Shown in pieces: positions 1 to 12,780 of a stretch of 64,000 nucleotides of DNA. The translations under genes and the position numbers were made by a program. Location: contig CM047425.1 in NCBI GenBank assembly GCA_026168455.1, forward strand, positions 23,452,648 to 23,516,647, read 5' to 3'. Numbering within the stretch: the stretch's first letter is position 1; every line of letters begins with the position of its first letter. The notes beneath the pieces were generated by a model. That model saw nothing but the letters and a program-made list of their open reading frames with translations. It was not told the origin of the DNA and did not search any database. Origin of the DNA: Theocolax elegans. Lineage: Eukaryota; Arthropoda; Insecta; Hymenoptera; Cerocephalidae.

Positions 1-305
1 TGATAAAAGTATATGTTATAGGTATTTATAAAACAGTATATAATCTATTATAAATTATGAAAATTTCGATAAAATTTAATTATCGAACTTGAATATTGAT
101 TAAAACAAATGAAACTATATATCTATTTTTGTACAACTAGAGAAGTATAATTTTCTTTAGACTTGGTGAAAATTAGTAAATAATTGATGGGTAAATGTCG
201 GTTACGATTTCTGTGAGGGTTACGCAGTATCCATCAATAACGTAGGTGTAAAATGTGTACACGAAATGTTGTATATGATACATTATATGTTTGTTGTTTG
301 TCCAG
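1..305 (+). other. Intron sequence upstream of the dpr Ig exon
   Basis: AT-rich noncoding sequence with no supportable ORF. It ends in a good 3' splice site (TTGTTTGTCCAG at 294-305), so it is the intron before the exon that starts at 306. The exons for the N-terminus and first Ig domain of the gene must lie to the left of the window. Confidence 0.75.
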
Positions 306-639
306 GTGGCATCGCATCCCGTCCAACAATATTTCGTACGGCTTAGCGTAACCGAGGCCTATTCCGTGATTCCTGGTGCTCCTGATCTTCATGTAAAACA
401 AGGTTCAAATTTGCGACTAGATTGCCAGCTGATGTTGGCGACCGAGGCGCCGCTTTATGTATTTTGGTATCGCAATTCGCGTATGATTAATTATGATTCA
501 GAGCCCGGCGTTAGGGTCGAATTGACAAAAGTTGGATCAGTTCTCGAAGTTGAGAAAGCACAGCTAAGTCACGGGGGTAATTATACTTGCGCACCCAGTA
601 ATGCGAGAGAGGCCTATATTATGGTACATGTACTCGAAG
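306..639 (+). CDS. dpr-like: dpr-family cell-surface protein, second Ig-domain exon (partial gene)
   Basis: This is an internal coding exon of a defective-proboscis-extension-response (Dpr) type protein. Dprs are neuronal surface proteins with two Ig domains that bind DIP partners during synapse matching (family knowledge). The exon enters in phase 0 after the acceptor at 301-305 and leaves in phase 1 at the donor GAAG|GTAAGC (639/640). It encodes the linker after Ig1 (VASHPVQQYFVRLSV) and the whole of Ig2: the first cysteine in LRLDC, the core tryptophan in VFWYR, and the second cysteine in GNYTCAPSN, followed by the strand G motif MVHVLE. The NYTCAPS...VHVL signature is very typical of Dprs. 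NYT is a potential N-glycosylation site. The coding GC content is clearly higher than the flanks and no break is seen. Which dpr paralogue this is cannot be told from one exon. Confidence 0.92.
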
Positions 640-2409
640 GTAAGCTACATCATTTAGTCTACTCGCTTTATAAACTTCCTTACTATAATTAACCTTTTCA
701 AACATTTTACGAGCACCTGCCAATTATGCGCATTTAGAATACCTTTTTCTTTTCAAACGCTTTGTTATACCTTTACACAAATAATAGCCTTTTTTTATAT
801 AATATTTATAAAATAAACGTGTAAATGTTTTAGATAACGAGATACGTTGTAAATGCAAGATAAGCGCTACATATCTATGTCGAATTTTCATTTTTTCTTA
901 CCGAGATTTTAAAAAAAAATAAACTAAGGATCACCTTTTACCTTTGTACATGAATAATAACATTTCAACGTTTCGTATTTTCATTATAGTTTTATTGCTT
1001 AAAAAAGATAAAATCAAATCTTTTGAATAAGTTGATTTAAAACTATGAGGTTTAAGGGCTTTTTATATCTAGCATGGTTTATTTGCGCATCTAGCGTGTT
1101 ACGGATCAGCCTTAAAGTGCTTTTGCGGCTCTGACGTCAAAGATCTTATGGAAAAATATGGCTTTTTTCTGAAGCGAATACTTTTTATAAAAACCGGCTA
1201 CTCGTCAGACTTTTTCTCAATTCCTATGTATCGTATACAAGATTAGACGACTTATATTTAAACTTTCGTACGGTACGTGTCACTGAGTACACCCAACGAT
1301 ATTGGCTTATCTTTTTTTTTGTCTAACGAAAATTTATACATATATACACACACACACACCTAATGATGCTAGGTGACCCGTTTAACATTTTCTTCGTCTA
1401 ATAAATGCAACAATTAAATTACATTGAACGCTGCAGTTGGTATATCGATGGTCAAACAAATCTTTTTAAAGTTACAATATTTAGAATGAAATATTATATG
1501 ATAGGAGGAAACATATTTTGATAAGAGTTACAGAATGTTCGCATTTGATAAAATTGAAATATTCTAAAGGGGTTTTCGTGGCATATAGATAGATTTTCTT
1601 TGAATTCCCTTAAGGGGCCGACACGCTTGCTCGCATACACAAAATTCATGAATTTTAAGTTATCAATAAAAATGGTATGTATACAAACTGAAAAATAATG
1701 CATACGTAACTGGATGTACCAAACGTGAAACTGATCAGTTGACTAAAATAAAATACGTATACCAGTCTGTATGTATATATATATATGTAGAACTTTGGTT
1801 GCAAATTTTTTTAGAATCTATCTATTCCGAAACTTAATCAGGATTCCTAATCTAAAAATCTTCACTCGATCATTTCATCTATACGAGTCTGAAAAACGAA
1901 CCTTGATTCGTTATCTTTCTAATAGTTTCAAGATACGAGTGACATAAATGATTTTAAAGAAATTGATTTGTTCACGATTTTAAATTACTTTTAATACGTA
2001 CCATGTACCATATATTCTTAGGATTGTTGAATTGTGTGCAGTACAGTAACTCATAGTTTACCAAAGTAACGTACGTTTTAAATAACTACTTAAACAGTAT
2101 ATTAAAGTATTTTATCTTACACGATGCATTCAAAATCGATTAACAAGTTGTGAACATTTGAAAATCTGGAAATTATAAATAATAATTTGTTAAGATTACA
2201 ATAACACGTGTAATAATGGTTGTATATCAACATAATAAAAACAGTCGTATTTAGTTTATTTAGAGTTGCGCTCTCAGAATACGGATACTTTTTTTTCGTA
2301 TAGCAATATAAAATGCGAAAGCCCATTACCTCGACAAATTTAATTTTCTTTTTTTATGGTGACGCATGGGAAGTTACAACTGCAGGTTTATATACTTTTT
2401 CCACTCGAA

Positions 2410-2445
<36 letters not shown>

Positions 2446-2542
2446 CCATCCTTCTTGAGCTGTTATTCGTTATATCGTACAAGTTAGAAACGCGTGAATA
2501 CAAGATAAGGGAGAGGAATGAGTTTGTAATTTCATTTTGTAG
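640..2542 (+). other. dpr intron
   Basis: A 1.9-kb AT-rich intron between the Ig2 exon and the terminal exon. The donor is GTAAGC and the acceptor is TTCATTTTGTAG (2531-2542). It holds a short CA run near 1348-1360 and a compound TG/TA microsatellite at about 2409-2446. No other gene-like signal is seen on either strand; the small ORFs here are AT-rich chance frames. Confidence 0.8.
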
Positions 2543-2682
2543 AGGAAGAGAAGCCTGCGGCGATGCATGGAAGTGACCGACGGAACTCGAGTCCGGCAAT
2601 TTTGGCGAGCAATTTTCTCGTCTTGTTGCTACTGGCTGTCAGCTGGAGGATACCTAACTTCGCAAACCTTTATCCAACGTGA
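2543..2682 (+). CDS. dpr-like: dpr-family protein, C-terminal exon with stop
   Basis: This is the last coding exon of the same gene. Joining the phase-1 donor at 639 to this acceptor keeps frame, and the exon supplies the conserved Dpr element KPAAMHG right after the Ig2 end, a position where Drosophila Dprs have a similar HPAAMQHG stretch. A short polar linker (SDRRNSS) leads to a hydrophobic segment (ILASNFLVLLLLAVSW) and the protein ends 14 residues later at TGA 2680-2682. A C-terminal hydrophobic tail of this kind suits GPI attachment or a simple membrane anchor. The exon is too short and lacks an ATG start, so it is easily missed by ORF finding; phase and motif together make it convincing. 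Confidence 0.88.
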
Positions 2683-3600
2683 GCTCTCCTCGAGCGTTGT
2701 CGTTGAATCTTCCTACGAAACTTAGTCATCTATATATCATCGACATCCAGCTGGTAACGGTGGCACGCATTTATACATACCTATGTACCCACTCATCACG
2801 CTCATCCAATTATTCGTAACATAACGATAAGTCGGGAAATAACACTGGACCGAAACAGAGCTTCTCCCCATTTTACGCGTCTTGCGACGGAATTCACCCT
2901 GTTCCTTCGTTCTCTCCTGCTTACCGACATCACGTATGTACATAGTTATTATACAATCGTCTGCGGATCGCGTATACAAGCGATATTGAACGTACAAGAA
3001 ATTAAGGTTACGCGCAACGATTACTCATTCAAACAAATATTATTTATCTTACGGATCGATATATAAATACTTGTAAATGTAGATCCTACACGGTCACTCA
3101 GCGGGATATTTTTATTTTTTTCACGCGCATCGTCATATATACGCTCGCTTTATTCGATATAGACGAATGCATATTCATTTTCCGATCATTCGCGCAATCG
3201 AATTTACGTGCACCTCTCGACGTGAATGAAATCTTGCGACGTTTTAAAATAATAAGGATGTACAATATAATGATAACCACAGTAATGTAATAATACATTT
3301 TTGTATATCGTATATATCATATTCTCGATATATGTATGTATAAAGACTACGATTAGTGTAAACATGAGAAACGACATATGTGTAATATACATATACATCA
3401 CACGTACATATAAATATATATATATATTATATGATTTAGCTAAATTATCTATTTGTGATCGTGTACGTCAAACAAACTATTAATTATAGACACATTTTTG
3501 TACAAACTACTTTTACCGAGGAAAACAATTATAATTCATATCATTGCTGGAGACTGCGAGGGGAGAAAAATTAGTTGCGTTTACTGAATACTCGAGGAGC
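2683..3600 (+). other. Probable dpr 3' untranslated region
   Basis: Immediately after the stop codon the sequence stays less AT-rich for about 400 bases and then turns into TATA-rich DNA. No ORF is supportable. It is most simply the 3' UTR, but the poly(A) site is not clear; the AATAAA near 4524 is the first good match seen, so the UTR may be longer. Confidence 0.45.
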
Positions 3601-6600
3601 AGTAATGTATGAGCTTAATGATTTTTATGATTTTTCAAGTTTTGAGACTACCTTTTATATTATTTATTCATTCATTTATTCTATATATCCATTGTTACAA
3701 ATGTTATTGATATTCTGATCTATTTGAGAAAAGTAAAGCATTATTTCTTCATTTCTAATGTAAAATTCAGTGTATAATATATTGCATAACAGCTACATTA
3801 AATGTGTTGGTCTGGTTTGATCGATTTAAAAATATTATTTTATTTTAATTATTCAGATTTATTTTAATCTAAAACATGAAAAAGTAAAATATCGGTATTA
3901 AATTTTAATCAATTTGGTGTTTAAAATGAAAAATTGAAAACATTTTTATTAAGCTCTTAAACTTCAATGATTTAATGCTCATATATTTGAAAAGATTGTA
4001 CGTTCAAGTATTCATTAAGACATATCTTTTGAGCGTTAATTTTTAATAGAGTCTTGTGCAGTATAAGATTGCTCGTAGTTCTATCCAACCAAATCAAACG
4101 TAATCAGATTACTTTGACTTTTTTTACTAAAACTTCGTGAAATACATTTTAAATAAGATTTTGTATTTACATTGTACTGTAAAATATGAATTTTTTAATA
4201 CATTTTTACGTCATTTTTTCATTTCAAATATATTAATTTGACGAAGAAAATAGAACCTTCTTTTAAAAAAGTGCTCTAAACTGAGAAAAGTAATCCTTTG
4301 AGGCAAAGGATCTTTTTTAACTGTTAAGAAATGTGGATTAGAATACAGCAAAAGGTACATGACTTAACAATTAAGTTTTCAGTGACTTAAATTATTGTGC
4401 AATGTCTGCTAGAAAGTCAGGAGTCTTTCGCGTTAAATACCCTTCAAATTAAAGATAAAATAAATATAAAAGTACAATTTTTTTAAAATAGTTTCAAGAG
4501 TTTTTTTATTCGTTTTATAAGCAATAAAATACTATTCGTTGACCTTTATATTACGTGAATTCAATAGCATTTCTTAATTTGCAATATTTGCGAATCTTAA
4601 AATTATTTTAAAATAGTATAAAGACTATGTAGTACCTGTAAATGAAATCTATTCAGTAATATTTAATTAACTCTTTAGTGAAACGTAAAAAATGTCATGC
4701 GTTCGTATGAAGTATATAACGTATAAAGTGAACGCAACCGAATTTTTCTTACCGTCAAATCGATACTTTGCATCGAACTATAATTTGTACAAAAAAGTTA
4801 TAATCGTTTAAGGAACATTATGATCTCTCTACCAGTAAAAATATTTTTAACTACAATTCAAGTACAGTTGAAATTGTTTAATACTTTATGCAATAAAATC
4901 ATTCGAAAGGTGAATAATTTCTTCAGTCAACATGTTAAAATCTATTATTGCAAATATTATTTGAAGGATTCAAAAGAACAGATTATTGTATAATTAATGT
5001 ATTATGCGGAGTAGGTATTATCGTTTTGTGCTTTATAATAACAATGCAATGCTAAAAAATATTGTTTAAATATTATTCTGCCAATACACAGTTAAGGTAA
5101 TTATTCAGATTTACATTAATATTAGTCCGCAATTTCCTATTAAATATTTAACAATAATTTGTGTATTATTGATCTTAAATTTAATTAAATTACTTCCCCA
5201 CTAAGAGTATACGGTATTCGTATATAAGGTCAATAGTACTGCCAGAATAATATTCTCCGCGGTAAATGGCCACATTTATAACCTCGATAAACCTTTGTCA
5301 TACCTATTTAATGGTCACGCACCCTCACTCGGATACTAAATTTAAAATAATATTCAAAAATTAAGAGAAAAATTGAATACATTTAGACTTTTTTATCATT
5401 ATTATTATAAGCTGGCGGTACATAAACATTTAATATTTCAACATATAGCTAATTAAATTTTTGTTTTATTTAAGCTTGAAATACTTACTGACATATATTA
5501 AAATTCTAACAATATTGTTGAGAAGACAAATAAATTAGTAGCAGATGGGCTAATAAAACATCGGACATTGTAAATAAATTTGTATTAAAATATATTAACA
5601 ATTGATTTATTACGGTCACCTATTTGCAATACTCTGATATCTATCAAATTACAATTATCAAACAATATACATTTTAGATTAAAAGCTGACAAATGACGAA
5701 ATATTTTAAATAATTGTAATTTTACATAATCTTAAAATGTAGAGAGTTACATGGAAATACTTTATTCGAATAATTTTACGTTAATGAGATGATAATCCAT
5801 ATAGAGATAAGAAAATAAGTTATTGGTTATAAATATATTACTGTCAATTAATTAAAAATATAAATTTAAATACTCAAGTATGAGAATTGTTGCATTAAAA
5901 AATAATCATTTTTTTTATTAATACACCATCAACGTAAAAAATTTGCGATGAAATTAAAATTTTGAATCAATTTTTATCTTAATTTTATCTTAAGAATAAG
6001 TTTAAAGTCAAAGATCATTTTTAATTTGCAATTATTGGTGATTTTTATCAATATTCATCTTGAGGGTCCTTAAAATATAATGCAATATTTGATAAATATA
6101 TGTTGACCAATTATAATTTTCTGTTAATAGACGGAGAGAAAACGTGAATAAGAATTACCAAAATGTTCCTAGTAAAATCTTTCCTTGTTTACGGTAACAT
6201 AATCGCTTTCTGGTTAGTTAAGACCAATTCTTGATCATACCTTCACGCATATAAAAATTGACATTATTTTCCATATTATACCGTAACATATTCATTTTGA
6301 ACTTAATCCATTACTATATAGTGTTGTCCAAATATAGTAATATTGAAAAATTAGTTTCCTTACGAATATATTAAAAGATGATCAACAATTGGATGTTGAT
6401 CAGGAATTGGTTATGATACGGTATAAAAGTTTAATTCAGAATTGTAAAAAAAATCGAGAATCAGATTGATATTTTATTATTACAGATAGTAATTATAATA
6501 ATTATTATAATAATAATTAATAATTTAAATACGTTTTACAAAAATATCTCTCCGTGCATACAAATTAAAGTGTTAAATGAAATTAACGTTGTACTGTTTT

Positions 6601-9558
6601 GTACGATATTTTCTAATCTAATGTTCAGTCTAAAATAAAGACAAATTAATTGATACAATATTTAGATTTTAAACAAGAATACAGAGCGTACTATCCACAA
6701 ACTTTTTTACTTGTTTCATTTTCAGATCTGTATAAAGCTTCTCTCTCGATAGAAGCTGTGTTCAAGTTATAGAGAGATTCGTCATACGATTGAGCGAAAT
6801 TCAACGAGAATTTGTACATTACAATCTTTTGATAAAATTTGTCTTGTCTATTTAGATCAGCGATGAGTCGCAAGTTAAACTGAACTTCGAGAAAGAGCCT
6901 TATTAATTTAGTAAAATCTGTACAACAATGTGTATCACCGAATAAAATTTTCACTGCGTAAAATGTGAAAATTTGGATATTTGTTCTAATTTGCTCAAGT
7001 GTTCATTAGATAATAATCGACATTCGTAAGGGTTTTGTAAAAAATATTGTGTTTTATAAACATTTATATATTTTAATTCATACAATAAAATTACTCAAAC
7101 ATTTACTTACATTAAATATACACAATACTGAATGTAAGTTGAGCTTTCACATAATCACTGTGATTGTTTGAATAATTAGTATAAATATAGTATATATAAT
7201 ATAATAATTTTAATTAAAAAAATTAAGTTTGTTAATTGTAATATCAAATTTATTTACTGTAAAAAATGACTGTAACTCTAAGGCGTTGTAATCAAATATG
7301 AATTGATCTATTGTTGCTATTACTTATATAGTTATAGTAATGTAAATTACGAGAATGGTTAAGTAGTTCAACATGTGCCAATTTTATAATAACACGAATA
7401 CTATAATTATTATGTAGTAATATGTTGTAAAAATATTCTCACGCTGTTAATCTAAAATAAGACCATTTTATTATTGACTATCCGAAAGGTAAATTTCGCA
7501 TTTGTTGGATGAGCCAGCTAATTAAGTATATTGAAACGGTTTTTCCGAAGTCACGATGCAAAATTACATGACATATATAATTTCGGTATTAAATTTCCTT
7601 AGTTATACAGGAACATATAAAGTACACTGAAAAAATAGTATAATAATAATTACTATATTTTATAATAACTTAAGCCTTAGAGGTCTGAGAAAATGCGTTC
7701 TCATTGTTTGGGTAATCAATATTCGGCATTGGTTTGGTTCTAACTTGTAGATTTCAGATCACTATTCAGTACAAATTATGAGCTCATTAAATTTTTTAAA
7801 TCCCGATCCTCTATGGACTAAGAGTATGATACTCGATTGTTGTTATTTTTTTTATATTTTGCTGCAAATGTTAAACTATCTACATAATTTTTGTTATTAA
7901 TTGCAATATGAATTACCAATTATATTTCTGGGATTTCAAAAAATTAAAAAGTTCTTAATTTGTACTGAAAAGAGATTTGAAACCCCCAAAGTTAGAACCA
8001 AAATAAGGTTAAATATTGGCAAGTAATACAACTTCAGAATGTTACAAATTAAGAAAGAAGATAAAATTGAAGAATGCTTTCGATTTAAGCCTAAAGTCAG
8101 ACAGTTAAAACATTGAATGTGAATGTACCGTTATTTACACTGTATTAAAATTAACTAATAATTTCATTATACTTATTAGCACTTATCCAACAATAACTAC
8201 ATATTTTTACATTGTAACGCAATCAGATATTTGACCTTACATTTAGCTCTTTCAGACCTGCCAAATTTACACGTGATATACGTAACTTTACCTAGTAAGT
8301 TTCGACTTGATTTTTCTTTCTCTATTCTATTATCGTATGGAATATATTGTACATAACAGTTGATCATCATTGAAAATTAATTTTTAGTAGTATTTGGAAG
8401 CAGGGGAAACATTGGGTCTGAAAGGGTTAATTAAGAACATGGTCCTCTGCACCATGAAATGAAAAGTCTTCGATTGATTGTATAATATAATATTACATAT
8501 CGAGTAAATATAATTTTTAGAAGACTCTCACGGACATGCATTAGGTATGTGAACAATTCTACAATGTATAGAGTTATATCCTAAAATCTTTAGATTCAAC
8601 AAGCAAGCGTTGTTGAGAATCAAAACAGTTACTTCCTAAGGTAGTTTGTGCACAACTTCTTTGTTGTAAATCCAGCGGTTAAATCAAGTAGTTTAGAGTT
8701 AAGAAAATATATCATGAACTTTAAGATATATCTGCAATAAAAATATTGGAAGAGAGTTAAAGAGTAAGCGTTAAAGTAAGAGATACAAAAATGAGAGGAT
8801 GAAATATTAAATTCGAGTGGTATTATTGTACTTTCCTGTAGTTTTTGGTTAATGATCACAGTTAATTTTACATCTAAGTGTATATCGTTACACGATGTAT
8901 TTATGAATAAAAACACTGGTCAAGAGAGAAAAAAGTATTAATACAAATATATTCATTGTTTTTATCGTTAACAACAAAATATAATTTCAGCTGTAATAGA
9001 TTACGTACATTTGATATACATACAAATAATTACGATTTAATATACAATATTTAATCATTGTGTTCACATAATTTGTGGTAAATTATACTATACAACGATA
9101 GTAATTCTTATTATAAAATTTTTGGCCGTATATAAACTTATATAATTGGAAATGTTAAATATCACAGCGTCATTAAGTCATACTTTTATAATACAAAGGA
9201 ATTGAAATACTTTTTTCTCTCCGTTCAAGCCAAATTAAACAAACTTTGTTTTTAAACGTTTTTAATTATTTGATCGACATGTGATATATTTATACTATAC
9301 AACGTTAGAAAACGGTTGATATTATGAAACATGAAACAATATGAAGGTTGATGCTATAATGTACGTATTTATGTGAATGTATATCATGCATTTAATTAAT
9401 TGTTCACAGGAACTTAAAAAGAGCTTCCAGTAAAAGATTCTAACGTAAGAAACGCATTTTTCATTTTACATTTATTCTCTATATATTTCATACACCGAGA
9501 GAAGTGATTGTTTGCGACAAATAAATATTTTTTAACTATTAGTCACCATGCATTTTTT
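3601..9558. other. AT-rich noncoding stretch
   Basis: About 6 kb of AT-rich sequence with many short runs of A and T and no ORF with recognisable motifs on either strand. Several AATAAA motifs occur (for example near 4524). It could include a long dpr 3' UTR. I see no repeat, RNA gene or transposon end in it. Confidence 0.6.
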
Positions 9559-9844
9559 GTATATAAAAAAATGTTCTCTTAATACAGTTGTACATGGTGT
9601 ATTAATAGTTAATACATACTGATTTGTTGTAAATATTTCTTTATATCAGTGCAAATATATATTTGACGTAACTTTCCTGCAACAACGTTGACTCATATAG
9701 ATTCTGATTGAAGACAGAAATTGTTTCAAAGAAGACATTTAGTGTAGGAAATAGGGCTCTATTTTATCGGCACGTCGGTAATACTCAGTTTTAATCTGTT
9801 ACTATCTGAGTAAATTTGCCGACTGAGGTGTATTATTTTTTTTA

Positions 9845-10435
9845 CTACAAGGGATTTTTCAGGAATTCCGGGATATTTTCATTCATTTTTGGATTTGTTG
9901 GGAATTTTTAAGGTATTTCGAGATATTAGCACTAAATACGGGTTTTTCGGGAATACCGGGATATTTGCATCAATTTCTGGATATTTCGGGAATTCCGGAA
10001 ATTCTTAAGGTATTTCGGGGTGTTTGGACTAATATACGGGATTTTTTACGAATTCCTGAATATTTTCATTAATTATTGGATTTTTTTGGAATTCGGAATC
10101 GTTGAGGTATTTCGAGATATTTGCATTTGTTACGGGATTTTTCGGGTATTCCAGGATATTAATTACTGCGTTTTTCGGGAATTTCGGGAATGTTTAAGGT
10201 ATTTCGGGATTTTCGGAAATTCAGGGAATTACTAGATTTTTCGGGAATTGCTAAGGTTTGGGATATTTGCACAAATTGTGAGATTTTTCAGGAATTTCGG
10301 GATATTTTCATTACTAATTGGATTTTTTTTGTGAATTTTGGGAATTTTGAATGTATTTCGGGATGTTTGCACTAAATACGGTATTTTTCATGAATTCTTG
10401 GATATTTTTATTAATTATTGGATTTTCATTTATTA
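9845..10435. repeat. Degenerate ~100-bp minisatellite (copy 1)
   Basis: Repeated variants of TTTTTCGGGAATTCCGGGAT alternate with variants of GGTATTTCGGGATATTTGCA. The anchor 'ATTTCGRGATATTWGCA' recurs near 9920, 10015, 10110, 10255 and 10357, giving a unit of roughly 95-105 bp with one longer interval. The reading frames across it are by-products of the repeat. Confidence 0.75.
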
Positions 10436-10589
10436 TTCATTAAGTATTCGTATTAAATATTGTGAAATAAATAGCAGTAAACACAGTTTTACATTCATTA
10501 CGAAAAAAACTTGAAATATTTAACGATTTGAGGTTAGAATAACTTAAATAGATTTCAGTAAATAATGAAAAATATTTTATATATTTTTT

Positions 10590-10981
10590 TATTCCAGTTT
10601 GTGCCCCTTTTTGGCACTTCCGAGCATATACCAGCACTTCGGGTTTTTAATGTGTTCACCTACCACCTCTATGTATGTCCTTATTACCCCTCCTTTTGAA
10701 TAACCCCACCACTTCGCGTTTTCCCGGGGTTATGCCCGTGAGGAATGCAAACCTATAATTATAGGAAAACCTTCCCTGAGACGGCCGGTGTATCGAAACA
10801 TTCTATTTGGGTGTTTAGATCACATTGCGTAGACTGTAACACCGACACCGAATGGTCCACACCTACCCGATCTCGAAAGCCGCACCATAATGGGTCACCC
10901 ATTCAAGTACTGCGCGCAGCAAATGCTGCTCAACTTTCATGATCGGCCGTGGTGTGTCCCCGCCATTCTGCCACCGCGTCG
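10590..10981 (-). mobile_element. 5S rRNA-derived SINE (SINE3-like), copy 1
   Basis: On the minus strand the head of this element reads like the internal control region of 5S rRNA. It has CCGATCA, then AAGTTGAGCAGC (box A region), then GTACTTGAATGGGTGACC (box C region), in the same order and spacing as in animal 5S genes (about 10890-10955). The rest of 5S is not preserved, so it is not a functional 5S gene. The head is followed by ~270 bp of unrelated body and an A/T-rich end (ATAAAAAAATATATAAAATA near 10590). A 5S-type head joined to a foreign body and tail is the hallmark of SINE3 elements, which are moved by a partner LINE. No flanking target duplication could be fixed, partly because the region was later duplicated. 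Confidence 0.7.
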
Positions 10982-11000
10982 GTTTATTTTATATATATAT

Positions 11001-11332
11001 TGTTACGTGGGTGTGATCTGCTTCTAGGGCCGAGGGCTATGTAGGAATCCGTGGGGAAGGGAAATAAAATCCAGAGAGTGTTAAAGCGACTGGTGATTTA
11101 TTTAGACGTCTGCACGAGCCGGAAGGTCAGGATCGTCTGAATAATGCGCGTCGAAGGATCGACGACGCACTCGGACTCTCCCCTCCCTTTACATAGATTA
11201 GGTTCGTAACTGCCGAAGTCTCCTCTAATTACATATGGCGAGGGAGAACAATCGTGCTAGTTATAAGAACGCTGTGTTGACAGAATGCATTCTGTGGCGA
11301 GAGTTGAGAAAAGGTTCTCAACTCACGTAACA
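11001..11332 (-). mobile_element. Gypsy-type LTR, copy 1
   Basis: This 332-bp segment starts TGTTACGTGGGTG and ends CTCACGTAACA, so the ends form a TGTTACGTG/CACGTAACA inverted pair as in an LTR. The minus strand has an AATAAA followed by a U5-like stretch, which sets the orientation. The sequence next to the plus-strand right end (11333-11375) reads on the minus strand as an acidic-then-basic peptide frame leading into the LTR, as at the 3' end of many gypsy elements. Flanks show no matching target duplication, so this is an end of a longer element and not a clean solo LTR. Confidence 0.72.
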
Positions 11333-11589
11333 CGTCCTTGGCCGCGACCTTCATCGTCCTCGATGAAGCCTGAACTGTATACTTTGTATCGCAGTTTGTA
11401 AAACTAAAGATTACAATAATGTTAGTAGGAAACGACAGTTATAGACTAAGTAATAAAGAGTGCATGAATTTACAATTATAATTTAATACTTTGCATACTT
11501 TGTGTAATATGAAGGGTGTGTGAGTGTAAGTGTGTTTGTTTGTGACATGCATGACCCATACCACTTCACTTATTATTTATAGTATGTTC

Positions 11590-12395
11590 CAAATGAAAAA
11601 AGAATAGAAGTCATAGACAGAAAAATTGATTTTGCTTGGTTTTGAATATACTCTTCATCTATAATGTTTGCGAAGTGGCTGTGGTGTGTTAAATCTGTTT
11701 GTTAGCTAGTTTTCGTGTGATGTCGTAAACAAATGCTTGATGTTCCATTGGGAAGAGTATGTGTTGTTAAGCCCGGTCTATATCTGATTGTGAGTAGATA
11801 CCACTATTAATGGGATTAGCGATGCTTTGATAGTGCCAAATAGGTTTCGAGTTTGGGTTGATTGTTTGCGGTGTGCGAATTTCTATTGGACTTGGTAGGG
11901 GCTGTGCCAGAACCCTTCTATAAAGAAATAAGTGCATAAGAGGGTTGCAGTCTCTCACTATGCTATTCTTGCTGGCGCTTCTGGATCTGGGTTTGAGGAA
12001 TAGTGAAATATTATTGCAACTACTGGTAAATCTTTGTAACAGATTTCTGTTTTCTGAATGTGCACTGGATTTGTTGACATTTGAAAATGAACGCTGCTTC
12101 TCCAGCTAAATACGCCATGTACCCTGCTTCTCGCATAATGGCTAGGGCAAATAAGTCTGGGTTGGTGAATGTGGGCCATGGCTGTAGCCATGATTTGTCT
12201 TTCTACTTGGCATCTGTTGTACAATATATCCCAATATAATGAAATGAATTGTGTTTCTATGTGTGGCTAAGTAAGTGATCTTAGCGTTAAAGTATGCACT
12301 GTTTAAAATTTCGTGTGATATTGAGAGCTTTTCTGGTTGCGAAGGAAACATCTCGTCGCCTTAGTGCAATAAGGTTCCAATTCAAATTTTTTTTT
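11590..12395 (-). pseudogene. Env-like glycoprotein remnant of an LTR element (copy 1)
   Basis: Minus-strand remnant of the env-like third ORF found in many insect LTR elements. Visible pieces in order are: YFNAKITYLA then TQFI and LYNRCQVERQI; the block AYLAGEAAFIFKCQQIQC followed by CYKDLPV; and SGIYSQSDIDRA. The cysteine pair and the CY.(D/E)LPV block are recurrent in this family. At least one frameshift lies between the cysteine block and CYKDLPV, stops follow, and the 3' part is lost by the deletion at 11580. The block at 11883-12141 is missing from copy 2. Such proteins resemble glycoproteins of negative-strand arthropod viruses; which virus group is not decidable here. It is clearly non-functional. 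Confidence 0.68.
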
Positions 12396-12404
12396 CAAAA
12401 AGGG

Positions 12405-12780
12405 TGTCGCGGACGAAACTAGACGCAGAGTTTTAAAATTTGATAATTTCGAATTGTTTTCCTCGCAGGCGATGCGTGTAGTAACTGGGCCTCTCGGCGT
12501 GAAGCAGTCACGGCCGTATAGCTTGCTAGGGGACGATGCAATCGGTCGTCCCGAGGTGTCTGATCTCGCGCGGGGGCAACTCCAGCAGAAATGTAGATCG
12601 AAGTGTGCAAGAAAATACCAAATCTGTTGTTATTTACGCTTAGAGAGGTGAAGTTATAAACGCTATATATATATATATATATATATATATAGATATATAT
12701 ATATAAAAGAATTCATATGTTTTAATAGTTGGTGATATTCTGCCGTCTGGTTGCGTGCGAGACAAGGGATAAGTGAATAT
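12405..12780 (+). mobile_element. LTR fragment (same family as the solo LTR at 16.7 kb)
   Basis: It starts TGTCGCGGACGAAAC right after AAAAAGGG and matches 16719-17090, including an internal TA microsatellite (about 12665-12705). It breaks off at ...GTGAATATTG near 12780, where copy 2 of the tandem module begins. The duplication breakpoint is therefore inside this LTR. Confidence 0.8.

Noticed and set aside
2313..2599. 87- and 81-codon frames on both strands around the TG/TA microsatellite
   Set aside because: The coding signal here is the short dpr exon in a spliced frame; the long frames are chance.
10020..10375. F/G/I-rich frames such as FRDICICYGIFRVFQDI, repeated at 13242
   Set aside because: Translation of the ~100-bp minisatellite; periodic DNA and not a protein family.
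10745..10942. 65-codon plus-strand frame, identical at 13967-14164
   Set aside because: It is antisense to the 5S-derived SINE and repeated only because of the duplication; no protein motif.
10860..10981. Possible functional 5S rRNA gene
   Set aside because: Only the internal promoter region is conserved; the ends do not pair as the 5S helix I, and no T-run terminator is placed correctly.
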